64,000 nucleotides of DNA from Serinicoccus sediminis (GTDB lineage Bacteria; Actinomycetota; Actinomycetes; Actinomycetales; Dermatophilaceae), in contig NZ_SDVA01000004.1 in NCBI RefSeq assembly GCF_004153545.1, positions 160,229 to 224,228 on the forward strand. Direction: 5' to 3'. The first letter of the stretch is position 1, and each line of letters opens with the position of its first letter. The translations under genes were made by a program, and so were the position numbers. The notes beneath the pieces were generated by a model that did not search any database, was not told the origin of the DNA, and saw only the letters and a list, made by a program, of their open reading frames with translations. Positions 16,656 through 24,972 of this stretch are shown here, piece after piece.

Positions 16656-18925
16656 GTCCAGCTCCAGGGACGGACCGCGTTGGCGCGGTCGATGAGCCCG
16701 GCCCGCTCCTGCGGGTCGGGGGTGTAGTCGGCGAGCACGCGGTACTCCCGCTCCAGGGCCCGCTGCAGCGCGTCCCGGGTGAGCGGCACCTCGCCCACCC
16801 GCCAGTCCGGCTTCGGGCCGTGCTCGGTGACCTGGTCGAGCGCCTGCTCGTAGATGACCGCGTTGAACTGCGCCCGCTGGCGGGGGTCGAGGGTGAGCCG
16901 CTGGACCGAGTGCATGGACTCGCGCAGGTCGGCCAGACCGCCCCGGCGGCGCAGCAGCTCGGCGCGCAGCCAGCGCGCCCGCGGGTGGGCGCGGCTGCTC
17001 GCCGGCACCGAGTCGAGGGCGCTGATCGCACCGTCGACGTCGCCACGCCGCATCCGCACCCGGTGCAGACCGAAGGCGGCGGGCGCGACGTACGCCGCGT
17101 CCGTCCGCCACGCCCGCTCGTAGTCGAGCTCGGCCGCCTGGTCGTAGCCGGCCAGCTCGGTGGCCAGCGCCAACGCCATCCGCGGGGCGATCTCCCCCGG
17201 CAGGGCGTCGCGCACGGCGGCGAAGTGACCACCGGCCTCCTGCGCGCGCTGCTGGACGTGCTCGCCCTCGGCCTGCGAGAGCGCCCACAGCCCGCGCACC
17301 CACGACCCGCGCCAGTCCCACGGGTCCTCGGCCAGCAGGCCGCGGACGGCGTCGTCGACCCAGCCGCGCTGCCCCACCCGGATGCCGGCGCGGGCCCGGG
17401 CCAGGAAGACCTCGGGGGTCTCCTCGGGTGCCGCGCCCAGGGCCTCGTAGGTGGTCTGCGGGTCGTTGGTCGACCGCCCCGAGATCCAGTCGAGCATCGG
17501 GTCGGTGTCGTCCCGCTTGACCTCGGGCAGCTCCCACCACGACAGGGTCTCGCCGGTGGTGACCGGCGGGTCGAAGGCCGGGCTGTGCGCCGACAGGGTC
17601 GCCGGGCGGTCCGGGCCGCTGGCCGCCACCACCTGCCGCAGCACGCCGACCAGCTGGCTGCGCAGCTCCTCCACCGACAGGAACCGGTCGTTGGGGTCCG
17701 GCGCGCAGCACCGGGCGACGACCCGGTAGAAGGCGTCGTGCTCGGTGAATGCCGGCACCTGGGACATCGGCGGCAGGGAGTGGACGTACTCGCTCTGGTA
17801 GCCGCGGAACTCGAAGGTCAGCACGCACAGGGTGCGCCCGATGGTGTAGATGTCCGAGGCCACCGAGGGGCCCACCTCGGCCACCTCCGGCGCCTGGTAG
17901 CCCACGGTGCCGTAGATGGGGGAGTCGAGGTCGTCCTGCCGGCGCACGCCGCCCAGGTCGATCAGCTTGATGCCGTCGCCCTCGTGGATGAGGTTGTCCG
18001 GCTTGAAGTCGCAGTAGAGCAGGCCCAGCTCGTGCAGGTGGGTGAACGCGGGCAACGCCTCGATGACGTAGGCCAGCGCCTGGTCGACGGGGAAGGGCGT
18101 GTAGCGGCCGGCCTGCCGCATCCGGTCCTGCAGCAGCTGCTTGAGGGAGCGGCCGCCGACGTGCTCCATGACGGTGTAGGCGTCGTCGTCGTGCTGGACG
18201 GTGTTGTAGATCTCGACGATGAGCGGGTGCTTGACCTGGGCGAGGAACTGCTGCTCGGCCACCGCGGCGTCCAGCGCGTCCTCGTCGCCGGTGTTGAGCA
18301 GGCCCTTGAGCACGACGAAGCGGTCCGAGACGTTCTTGTCCCGGCCCAGGTAGATCCAGCCCATCCCGCCGTGCGCGAGGGCCCCGACGTTCTCGTACTG
18401 CCCGGCGACGAGCTCGCCGGGCTCCAGCTTGGGGGTGAAGGAGTAGGGCGCCCGGCACTGCGGGCAGAAGCCCTGCTGGCGCCCCTCCGCGTCGCCGGCG
18501 GCGCGGCCGACGTCGGCACCGCAGGCGGGGCAGGTCCGCCGGTCCTCGGGGACCCGCGGGTCGACCATGAGCTTCTCGGTGGGGTCGGTCACCGGCACGT
18601 CGGGCACGTCGGTGAGCCCGAGACCCAGCCGGGACCGTCGCCCGGCGGCGCCGGCCCGCTGGCGCCGGACCCGGGCTGCGCGGACGGCCTGCTGGGTCTG
18701 CCCGGGTGCCGGGGTGGCCACCCCCTGCGCCGACCCCCGGGCCGGGTCCGCGGCGGACCCGGACGGAGCGGGGGTGGGCGCCGAGGCGGCATCCGCGGCG
18801 CGGACCGGGTCCGGGTGGGCCGGTGTGGCCTCGATGGGTGCCTGGCGCGGCTCGGGGGAGCCGCACACGTTGCACCAGCCGTCCTCGTAGTGGCCGGTGC
18901 ACCCCGGCTCCAGGCAGGCGGTCAC
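16652..18925 (-). CDS. pknG: PknG-like Ser/Thr protein kinase
   Basis: Soluble kinase of 757 residues with the PknG architecture: N-terminal disordered tail, cysteine pairs, kinase domain and C-terminal TPR-like helices. GTG 18925 overlaps the upstream stop as GTGA. An extra zinc knuckle opens the protein (EDGWCNVCG). The rubredoxin-like pairs CPAC and CPQC fall near residues 135-160. The kinase has Gly-rich loop ALAHGGMGW, Lys207 (VVLKGLL), catalytic Asp306 in YCDFKPDN, and DLG for DFG. PknG in mycobacteria and corynebacteria controls 2-oxoglutarate dehydrogenase through an FHA protein, under GlnH and GlnX. Here no GlnH is seen; two unrelated-looking membrane proteins take that position. FHA and PP2C genes are in the same operon. 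Confidence 0.88.
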   Translation of the reverse strand: MTACLEPGCTGHYEDGWCNVCGSPEPRQAPIEATPAHPDPVRAADAASAPTPAPSGSAADPARGSAQGVATPAPGQTQQAVRAARVRRQRAGAAGRRSRLGLGLTDVPDVPVTDPTEKLMVDPRVPEDRRTCPACGADVGRAAGDAEGRQQGFCPQCRAPYSFTPKLEPGELVAGQYENVGALAHGGMGWIYLGRDKNVSDRFVVLKGLLNTGDEDALDAAVAEQQFLAQVKHPLIVEIYNTVQHDDDAYTVMEHVGGRSLKQLLQDRMRQAGRYTPFPVDQALAYVIEALPAFTHLHELGLLYCDFKPDNLIHEGDGIKLIDLGGVRRQDDLDSPIYGTVGYQAPEVAEVGPSVASDIYTIGRTLCVLTFEFRGYQSEYVHSLPPMSQVPAFTEHDAFYRVVARCCAPDPNDRFLSVEELRSQLVGVLRQVVAASGPDRPATLSAHSPAFDPPVTTGETLSWWELPEVKRDDTDPMLDWISGRSTNDPQTTYEALGAAPEETPEVFLARARAGIRVGQRGWVDDAVRGLLAEDPWDWRGSWVRGLWALSQAEGEHVQQRAQEAGGHFAAVRDALPGEIAPRMALALATELAGYDQAAELDYERAWRTDAAYVAPAAFGLHRVRMRRGDVDGAISALDSVPASSRAHPRARWLRAELLRRRGGLADLRESMHSVQRLTLDPRQRAQFNAVIYEQALDQVTEHGPKPDWRVGEVPLTRDALQRALEREYRVLADYTPDPQERAGLIDRANAVRPWSWT

Positions 18926-20058
18926 GGTCGTCCTCCCATCGCCGCGGCGAAGCTCTCCTGCGCCTGCACGAGGGCCTGCAACCGGGTGAGGTCGGTGGGC
19001 CGGCCCGCGAGCAGGGTGTCGGTCTGGTCGGCCAGCGCCACGATGGCCGGCTCCGGGTCGCCGGGCCCCTCCGTCAGCCGCTGCCGGACCCGGGCGGCGC
19101 GCTCGGTGAGGTCCTCGAGGTGGGCCAGCGCGGCGGCATACTCCGTCTGCGCGATCGTCAGGGCCCGCTCGACGCGCTCCAGCCGCGCCCGGTATGCCGT
19201 GAGCTCGCCCGGGTCCCCGGGCACCGGCCCGAGGGCGGCGACGTCGGGGACGCCCAGCCGGGGCGCGGGGGTGACGGTGGCGCGGGCGCGGTGCGCCAGG
19301 GCACGGACCGCCTCGCCGCGCGCGGACAGCTCGGCGACCTCCCGGGTGGCCTGGGCGTGGTCGGCCTTGGCGTGCGCCCGCGCGGAGGCCGCGACGATGA
19401 GGTCGCGCTCCACGGTCGCGGCCTGCGACTCCAGCGGCCCGAGGAGCCCGCCGACGTCCGCGCCGCGGGCCGCCCGGTCGGTGACGTCGGTGAGCCGGTC
19501 GTCCAGCTCGCGGTGCGCCCGGGCCGCCGACCCCGCGCGCGCGTCGGGGATGAGCGCGACCTGGTCGGCGATCCGCTCCACCTGCTGGCGCAGGGCGCGC
19601 AGCCGCCCGGCGAGATCGGGGTCCGCGCCGTCGAGCCGCAGCCGGGAGCGCAGCGAGGAGGCGAGGGAGTCGGAGAGGCGGCAGGCCTCGGGGAGGGACA
19701 CGGCCAGCGACTGGGCACCGCGGGTCCCCGGCTGCTCCAGGGTGCCCCACACCAGGGTGGTGATGCGGCGACGCTCCTGCTCGCCCACCCGGCCGCTGTC
19801 CCACGTCGCCTGGATGAGCGCCAGCCGGTCGGCCACGGCCTGCCACAGCGTCATCGACAGGGTGACGTCGGGCGTGACCCTGGCCCGCTCGCCCGCGTCC
19901 TCGAGGCCCAGGGCCGCCTCGTCGAGGGCGGCCAGCTCGGTGCGCCGGCGGTCCTTCCACCGCAGCATGGCGTCGAGGTAGGCCAGCAGCTCGGTGTCCG
20001 GGACGTCGGCGCCGATGCTGCCCGGGGCCGCGGGCGCGGTCGCGTGCGCGGTGCTCAC
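18922..20058 (-). CDS. Coiled-coil protein of unknown function
   Basis: No family recognised; 378 residues. GTG 20058 follows GGAGGAGG and overlaps the upstream stop as GTGA. Almost the whole chain is charged amphipathic helix rich in Ala, Arg, Glu and Leu, with heptad-like spacing near 120-175 and 230-330. It has no cysteine cluster, membrane segment or enzyme motif. Position directly before the kinase suggests an adaptor between the membrane proteins and PknG. Confidence 0.7.
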   Translation of the reverse strand: MSTAHATAPAAPGSIGADVPDTELLAYLDAMLRWKDRRRTELAALDEAALGLEDAGERARVTPDVTLSMTLWQAVADRLALIQATWDSGRVGEQERRRITTLVWGTLEQPGTRGAQSLAVSLPEACRLSDSLASSLRSRLRLDGADPDLAGRLRALRQQVERIADQVALIPDARAGSAARAHRELDDRLTDVTDRAARGADVGGLLGPLESQAATVERDLIVAASARAHAKADHAQATREVAELSARGEAVRALAHRARATVTPAPRLGVPDVAALGPVPGDPGELTAYRARLERVERALTIAQTEYAAALAHLEDLTERAARVRQRLTEGPGDPEPAIVALADQTDTLLAGRPTDLTRLQALVQAQESFAAAMGGRP

Positions 20059-21515
20059 GCCTCCTCCTTCCGACGTCGGGCGATCGACTCCGCCCCCAGC
20101 CCGGCGAAGGGCAGCAGCACGGCCAGCCCGAGCCCGGCGGCCAGGAGCGCGGTGGACGGGCCGGTGGTGGCCTCGGCGACGACGGCCTCGCGGGCGGTGA
20201 CGAGGTCGGCCTCCAGCGGGGCCCGCGCCGCGTCGGCCGCGGCGACGAGGTCGAGGGCCGCCGTGCGCTGCGCCTCCTGGCCGCCCTCCTGCGCGAGGGT
20301 GCGGCCCAGGTCGGCGCGGACCTGCGCCACGGTGCCGTCGGGGTCGGCGCCCTCCTCGAGGGCGTAGTGCTGGTTCCAGTAGCCGTACTCGTCGTCGGCC
20401 TCCCACGGCTCGACCGAGCGCAGCCCGACCAGGACCTGCAGGTCGTCCTGGACGACCCTCTGCAGGTCCCCGGGGCGGTCGGTGGCGTCCTCGTGGGCCG
20501 TCACCGCCTCCCGCCACCCCGGCTGGGTGTCCTGGACCACCAGCAGCGACGTCGCCAGGGCGGCCAGCGCGACGAAGGCGCCCGCGACCCGGGCGCCGGC
20601 CCGCAGCAGGACCACCGCCCCGACCGCGAGGAGGAGGCCGCCGGCCCAGAGGAGGGTGGTGCCGAGGGCCGAGCCGGGCCGCATCGCCTCCAGCTCCCGC
20701 TCGACGTCCCACGACGAGACGGCATACGCCATGTCGAGCCGGGTGTCCCGCCAGACGGTGGCCGCCCGCACCGGGCTCACGGTGTCGCTGGCCAGCGCCG
20801 GCTCGACCTCGGCCAGCCGCTCGGCGGCGAAGGGGTCGAGCCCGTCGCGGGCCAGGACCTCCTGCGCGGTCGTCACGCTGGGCAGCTGGCCGGCGCCGTC
20901 GAGCGGCACGGGCTCACCGGTCGCGTAGCGCACCAGCTCGGTGTCGAGGACCGACACGGCGTCGCGCAGATCGGCCTGCGCGGTGTCCAGCACCGTCAGC
21001 GTCCCGGTCTGCCCGCGCTCGACCCGCTCCGCGGACAGGGCGCTGCCGAGCGCCAGCGAGAGCCCGGCCGCGAGCGCGAGGGTCGCGGCCAGCCACAGCC
21101 GCGGCACCCGGGTGCTCGCCTCCGCCCGGGCCGCGTCGAGCAGGTCGTCGTCGGCGCGGCGGGACCTGCGGCGCCGCCGCGTCGTCGGCGTCAGGTCCAC
21201 GCTCGCGCCGGAGCCCGCCCCCTGCCTGCGCAGGCGACGTTCGGTGCGCAGCAGCCGCCGCTCGGCGTCGTCGATCTCGCGCTGCCGGCGGGCCAGCTCA
21301 CGCTCGGCCCGGCGGCGCTCGGCGGCCAGCTGCTGCGCGGCGCGTTCGCGCTCCTGCCGGGTGCGGTCGGCCAGGTCGCGTCGGGCCTGCTCCAGCTGCT
21401 CCTGCTGCGCCCGCAGCTCCTCGACCGTGGTGTCCTCGACGTCGGGTCGGTCCTCGCCGAGGATGGTCATCGGCGGCAGCTCGGGACCGCCGCCGCGCCG
21501 ACCGTCGCCGCTCAC
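20055..21515 (-). CDS. Four-helix membrane protein with N-terminal coiled coil
   Basis: Probable sensor subunit, 486 residues. GTG 21515 overlaps the previous stop as GTGA. Residues about 25-75 form an Arg/Glu/Gln coiled coil, followed by a basic stretch at the membrane. Four hydrophobic helices lie near 125-147, 293-313, 317-337 and 460-480, giving two extracytoplasmic helical domains between helices 1-2 and 3-4. The preceding operon gene has the same TM1-domain-TM2-TM3-domain-TM4 plan. The plan is reminiscent of GlnX, which links GlnH to PknG in corynebacteria, but I see no decisive motif. Confidence 0.72.
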   Translation of the reverse strand: MSGDGRRGGGPELPPMTILGEDRPDVEDTTVEELRAQQEQLEQARRDLADRTRQERERAAQQLAAERRRAERELARRQREIDDAERRLLRTERRLRRQGAGSGASVDLTPTTRRRRRSRRADDDLLDAARAEASTRVPRLWLAATLALAAGLSLALGSALSAERVERGQTGTLTVLDTAQADLRDAVSVLDTELVRYATGEPVPLDGAGQLPSVTTAQEVLARDGLDPFAAERLAEVEPALASDTVSPVRAATVWRDTRLDMAYAVSSWDVERELEAMRPGSALGTTLLWAGGLLLAVGAVVLLRAGARVAGAFVALAALATSLLVVQDTQPGWREAVTAHEDATDRPGDLQRVVQDDLQVLVGLRSVEPWEADDEYGYWNQHYALEEGADPDGTVAQVRADLGRTLAQEGGQEAQRTAALDLVAAADAARAPLEADLVTAREAVVAEATTGPSTALLAAGLGLAVLLPFAGLGAESIARRRKEEA

Positions 21516-22756
21516 CGGTAGTCCCTCAGCCGCTGGGTGACCCCGGCCCAGGCGAGCCCGGCCGCCACGACGCCGAGCAGCAGCGCCCCGGCCGCGGTGA
21601 GGACGGCCGGTGCGCTGACCCCCGGGTCGACGCTGGACAGGTCGTCCGCCACCCGGCCGGACAGCGCGGCCTCGACCCGTCCGTAGGCCTCGGCGGCGTC
21701 CTGCGGCCCCTCCGCGGCGGCGACGGTGGACCAGTCCTGCTCCAGGTCGACGAGGTCCGCCCGCTCCAGCGCCTCCGTGGCCTCGGTCATGGCGGCGTCG
21801 ACGTCCACCTGCACGCCCGCGGCCGCGGCGACCTGCGCGGCGCGCGCCTGATAGACCTCCTGCAGGGCCGTCGTCGAGGCCCGGGTGTCCTGGACGTACT
21901 GGTCGTAGTCCAGCGGCAGGGCGCCCGGGTTCACCGAGAGCCAGGTGAGGCCGGCGGTGATGAGGGCGGCGCCCGCGAGGGGGAGGTTGAGGATGCGCCG
22001 GGTGCGGAGCGCCAGCCAGACCATGATGCCGACCAGGACCACCACGCCCAGGGTCCCGACGACCGTGGTGAGCATGGAGCGCGACCCGGTCAGCAGGTCG
22101 TCGGCCCGGGCGTCCGCGACCTCGGCGACCCGCTCGGTGGCCGCCGCTGCCGCGGCGGAGGCCTCGGCATACCCCTCGGTGGACTCCTGCGCGGCGGCGC
22201 GCTCCACCCCGGTGACGAAGGTGCTCCAGTCCGCGGCGGCCGCCCCCGTGTCGTCTCCTCCCCGGCTGAGGTCCGTCGCCACCGCCCGCAGCGCCTCGTC
22301 GTAGCCCTCCAGCGCCTGCTCGTCGGCCGACGCGGGGTCGGTGACCCGCTGCGCCGCGAGCAGGTCCGCGCGCGGGATGTCGACGCGGGCCTGCTCCGCC
22401 GCGGCCCACTGGTCGGCGACGACGTTGGGCGTCGAGTTGATCCCGTCGGTCGAGAAGGTGCCGGTCGCGACGACGCCGGTGAGCAGCGCGGCCGCGGCCG
22501 CCCCGGCCCGGGCCAGCCGCAGCAGCCGGGGCGTGCTCGAGACCTCGTCGCGACCCCGCGACCGGGGCTGCCCTGCGGGCGCGGGGCGGGCGGCTCCCTG
22601 CTGGGGATTCGCCGGCTGCCCCTGCTGCTGCGCCGGGCCCTGGGTCTGGGCGACGCCCTGGGTCTGCGGGGCGGCGGGGCTCGCGGACGCCGCCTGTCCC
22701 TGGGTCGTGGAGGCGGGTCGGGCCGACGCCGACGACCCGCCGGCGGGGGCGCTCAC
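21512..22756 (-). CDS. Four-helix membrane protein with Gln/Ala/Pro-rich N-terminus
   Basis: Probable sensor subunit, 414 residues, start GTG 22756 overlapping the AAA stop as GTGA. The first ~70 residues are low-complexity (Gln, Ala, Pro). Hydrophobic helices fall near 80-100, 215-237, 244-262 and 385-405, leaving two outside domains of ~110 residues made of Ala-rich helices. The two outside domains resemble each other in pattern (a Trp/Tyr-led helix, then DWST), suggesting an internal duplication. It pairs with the next gene, which has the same plan. Confidence 0.72.
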   Translation of the reverse strand: MSAPAGGSSASARPASTTQGQAASASPAAPQTQGVAQTQGPAQQQGQPANPQQGAARPAPAGQPRSRGRDEVSSTPRLLRLARAGAAAAALLTGVVATGTFSTDGINSTPNVVADQWAAAEQARVDIPRADLLAAQRVTDPASADEQALEGYDEALRAVATDLSRGGDDTGAAAADWSTFVTGVERAAAQESTEGYAEASAAAAAATERVAEVADARADDLLTGSRSMLTTVVGTLGVVVLVGIMVWLALRTRRILNLPLAGAALITAGLTWLSVNPGALPLDYDQYVQDTRASTTALQEVYQARAAQVAAAAGVQVDVDAAMTEATEALERADLVDLEQDWSTVAAAEGPQDAAEAYGRVEAALSGRVADDLSSVDPGVSAPAVLTAAGALLLGVVAAGLAWAGVTQRLRDYR

Positions 22757-24345
22757 GGCTGGTCCTGGTCGTCGGGGCTCGCACCCTCCACGGACAGGTC
22801 GACGGCGTCGCGGTCCTCGAAGTCCTCCTGCTCGAGGGTGCGCAGCTGCTCCACGGTGGCGCCGTCGGTGTCCCGCAGCCGCCACGCGTGCCGGCCGATG
22901 GCCGCCTCGAGCATGTTGCGGGCGAACCGGCCGTTGCCGAAGCTGGGGCCGCGCGGGGTGGCGGCGAGGATCTCGCCGAACCGGGTGAGCGCGTCCTCGC
23001 TGAGGTCGTAGTCCATCTGCGCCGCGAGGTGGCGCAGGATCGCGTGCAGCTCGCCGTCGGTGTAGTCGGCGAAGTCGATGATGGTGCGGAACCGGCTCTC
23101 CAGACCCGGGTTGGTCGCGACGAAGTCGGCCATCGGGTCGGGGTAGCCGGCGACGATGACCACGAGGTCGTCCCGGTGGTCCTCCATCTCCTTGACGAGG
23201 GTGTCGATGGCTTCCTTGCCGTACTGGTCGCCACCGAGGCTGTACGCCTCGTCGATGAAGATGACGCCCCCGTGGGCGCTCCCCACCACCTCGGCGGTCT
23301 TCGCGGCGGTCTGCCCGAGGTAGCCCGCGACCAGCTCGCTGCGGTCCACCTCGACGAGCTGGCCCTTGCTGAGCAGGCCGAGCGCGCGGTAGATGCCGCC
23401 GACCAGCCGGGCCACCGTCGTCTTGCCGGTCCCCGGGTTGCCCACGAAGACCAGGTGCCGGGTGAGGGTGGCCACCTTGAGGCCCGCCTCCTGCCGGCGG
23501 GCGTCCATCTTGAGCAGCGCGACCTGCCGGTGGATCTCCGCCTTGACCCGTTCGAGCCCGATGAGCTCGTCCAGCTCGTCCAGCAGCTCCTCGACCGAGC
23601 GCTCCGGCTCGGGCTCGGTCTCGGCGTCGGTCCCGGACCCGTCCTCGGTCCCGTCCTGGGACGCGACCTGTCCGCCCTCCGGCTCCGGCTCGGGCACCCC
23701 CGCCGCCGGGCCACCACCCCCACCGGGCGCCGCGGATGGTTGGCCTGTGTCCCCACCGGGCGCCGCGGATGGTCGGCCCAGGAGCTCGCCCAGGCGCGCG
23801 GACTGCTCCTGGGCCCGCCGCAGCAGCTCGCTGGACCAGGTATGCAGCTGACCCGGGTCGAGCGCGCCCGCGCCGGTGCCTGATCCGGGGGACGTCGGTC
23901 CGACTCCTGGCGGCGTCAGGCCCTCGGTGGGCGTGCCCGGCCCGTGGGCCGGTGCCACCCCGGCGGCCGCCAGCTGGGTCCGTGCGACCGAGGTCGCCTT
24001 GCCCAGGCTCAGCTGCCCCGCCTCGGGCAGCGCGCAGGCCGCGGTCGCCACGTCGGCGAGGGCCTGGGCATACCCGGCCGCCCGGGGGCTGCGCTCGGCG
24101 ACGAGGGTCGCCAGCAGCGGGGTGGGGATCGAGGCGTACCGGCGGCCCCGGGGCACCGCGCCGAAGAAGTCGCTGGCCGGCCGGTCGAACGCACTGGCCC
24201 ACAGGGTGTGCGCGCTGCTGGGTCCGGGCTGCTCGAGCACCGCCGCGGCGATGACCTGGCCCTCGGCGCGCGCCGCCCGCTCGTCCAGGCCGGCCTCCCG
24301 GCCGACCCGGGCCAGCAGCTCGACCGCGTCGCCGACCTGACTCAT
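22753..24345 (-). CDS. CbxX/CfxQ-type AAA ATPase
   Basis: AAA ATPase of 530 residues in the family of CbxX (Rubisco activase-like) and EccA of type VII secretion. The first ~165 residues are helical. A disordered Pro/Gly/Ala linker follows, containing a duplicated PSAAPGG unit (residues about 187-208) encoded by a DNA repeat also found between genes at 37.2 kb. The ATPase domain has Walker A GNPGTGKT with Lys308, Walker B VIFIDEA with Asp365-Glu366, and later the helical lid. No EccB-E or WXG100 genes are nearby, so this is not an ESX locus. It may remodel TelA or the vWA protein; that is inference from operon membership. ATG 24345 overlaps the upstream stop as ATGA. Confidence 0.85.
   Translation of the reverse strand: MSQVGDAVELLARVGREAGLDERAARAEGQVIAAAVLEQPGPSSAHTLWASAFDRPASDFFGAVPRGRRYASIPTPLLATLVAERSPRAAGYAQALADVATAACALPEAGQLSLGKATSVARTQLAAAGVAPAHGPGTPTEGLTPPGVGPTSPGSGTGAGALDPGQLHTWSSELLRRAQEQSARLGELLGRPSAAPGGDTGQPSAAPGGGGGPAAGVPEPEPEGGQVASQDGTEDGSGTDAETEPEPERSVEELLDELDELIGLERVKAEIHRQVALLKMDARRQEAGLKVATLTRHLVFVGNPGTGKTTVARLVGGIYRALGLLSKGQLVEVDRSELVAGYLGQTAAKTAEVVGSAHGGVIFIDEAYSLGGDQYGKEAIDTLVKEMEDHRDDLVVIVAGYPDPMADFVATNPGLESRFRTIIDFADYTDGELHAILRHLAAQMDYDLSEDALTRFGEILAATPRGPSFGNGRFARNMLEAAIGRHAWRLRDTDGATVEQLRTLEQEDFEDRDAVDLSVEGASPDDQDQP
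23721..23778. repeat. Two copies of a GC-rich repeat inside the AAA gene
   Basis: CACCGGGCGCCGCGGATGG occurs at 23721 and again at 23754, 33 bp apart, so the reading frame is kept (11 codons). The same core, with CGTCGCGAATGG, is tandemly repeated at 37170-37290 outside genes at a 32-bp period. In the protein it falls in a disordered linker. Confidence 0.7.
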
Positions 24346-24971
24346 CGGGTGCCTGCCTGCGGCGGCGCGAGCGGGCTGACGCCGTCGGCCTCGGCGGAGT
24401 CGAGGTGCGGGGTGGCCACGGGGGCCGGGGTCGGCTCCTTCGGCACGGGCGCGTGGTCGTCCTCGTCGAGCCGCAGCGAGCCGCCGCTGCCGGCGGAGCC
24501 GAACTTCTCCGCGATGAACCGGCCCTGCGCGACCAGCTCGCGGGCGTCCTGGCGGTAGACCGCGTCGAAGACCCGGTCCATCGTCAGCCCCAGCAGGTCG
24601 AGCTGGTCGACGAGCACCATGAGCGAGGTCTTGGCGCCGTCGACCGGGCGCGTGTCGGCATACCGGCGGGGCAGCCGCTGGTAGGCACCGATCGCCTCGG
24701 GCAGGTAGTCGGTCGCGGTCGCGACGACGGTGTAGCCCAGGTCGCTGCCGCTGAGCTTCTCCAGGCGCGGCAGCGTGTCGCGCACCGTGTCGATGACCCG
24801 GGTGCCCCGGGCGACGACGACCGAGGGCAGGGCGCTGGAGCCGAGGAGCTCCTCGGTCGAGGCCAGCGCGTCGTGCACGTCCTGCGCGGTCGGCGGTGCG
24901 GGCAGCGTCAGCCGGTCGTCCGCGGGCGCGGACCGCCCCAGCATGCGGTCCAGCAGGTCGGAGAAGCCCAC
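24342..24971 (-). CDS. XpaC-like helical protein
   Basis: Cytosolic helical protein of 209 residues. I choose GTG 24971, just after the TelA stop; an ATG at 25013 inside telA is possible. The segment DYLPEAIGAYQRLPRRYAD and the following helices match the pattern of the C-terminal half of XpaC (PF10112), in which YLPTT-type motif precedes a Leu-rich helical pair. In Bacillus subtilis xpaC is followed by the TelA-family gene yaaN, so the pairing supports the call. The molecular role of XpaC is unknown. The tail is acidic and Pro-rich. Confidence 0.55.
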   Translation of the reverse strand: MGFSDLLDRMLGRSAPADDRLTLPAPPTAQDVHDALASTEELLGSSALPSVVVARGTRVIDTVRDTLPRLEKLSGSDLGYTVVATATDYLPEAIGAYQRLPRRYADTRPVDGAKTSLMVLVDQLDLLGLTMDRVFDAVYRQDARELVAQGRFIAEKFGSAGSGGSLRLDEDDHAPVPKEPTPAPVATPHLDSAEADGVSPLAPPQAGTR

Positions 24972-24972
24972 C

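Noticed and set aside
22753..24345. EccA of an ESX type VII secretion locus
   Set aside because: The ATPase is of the same family, but no EccB-E, mycosin or WXG100 genes are present.
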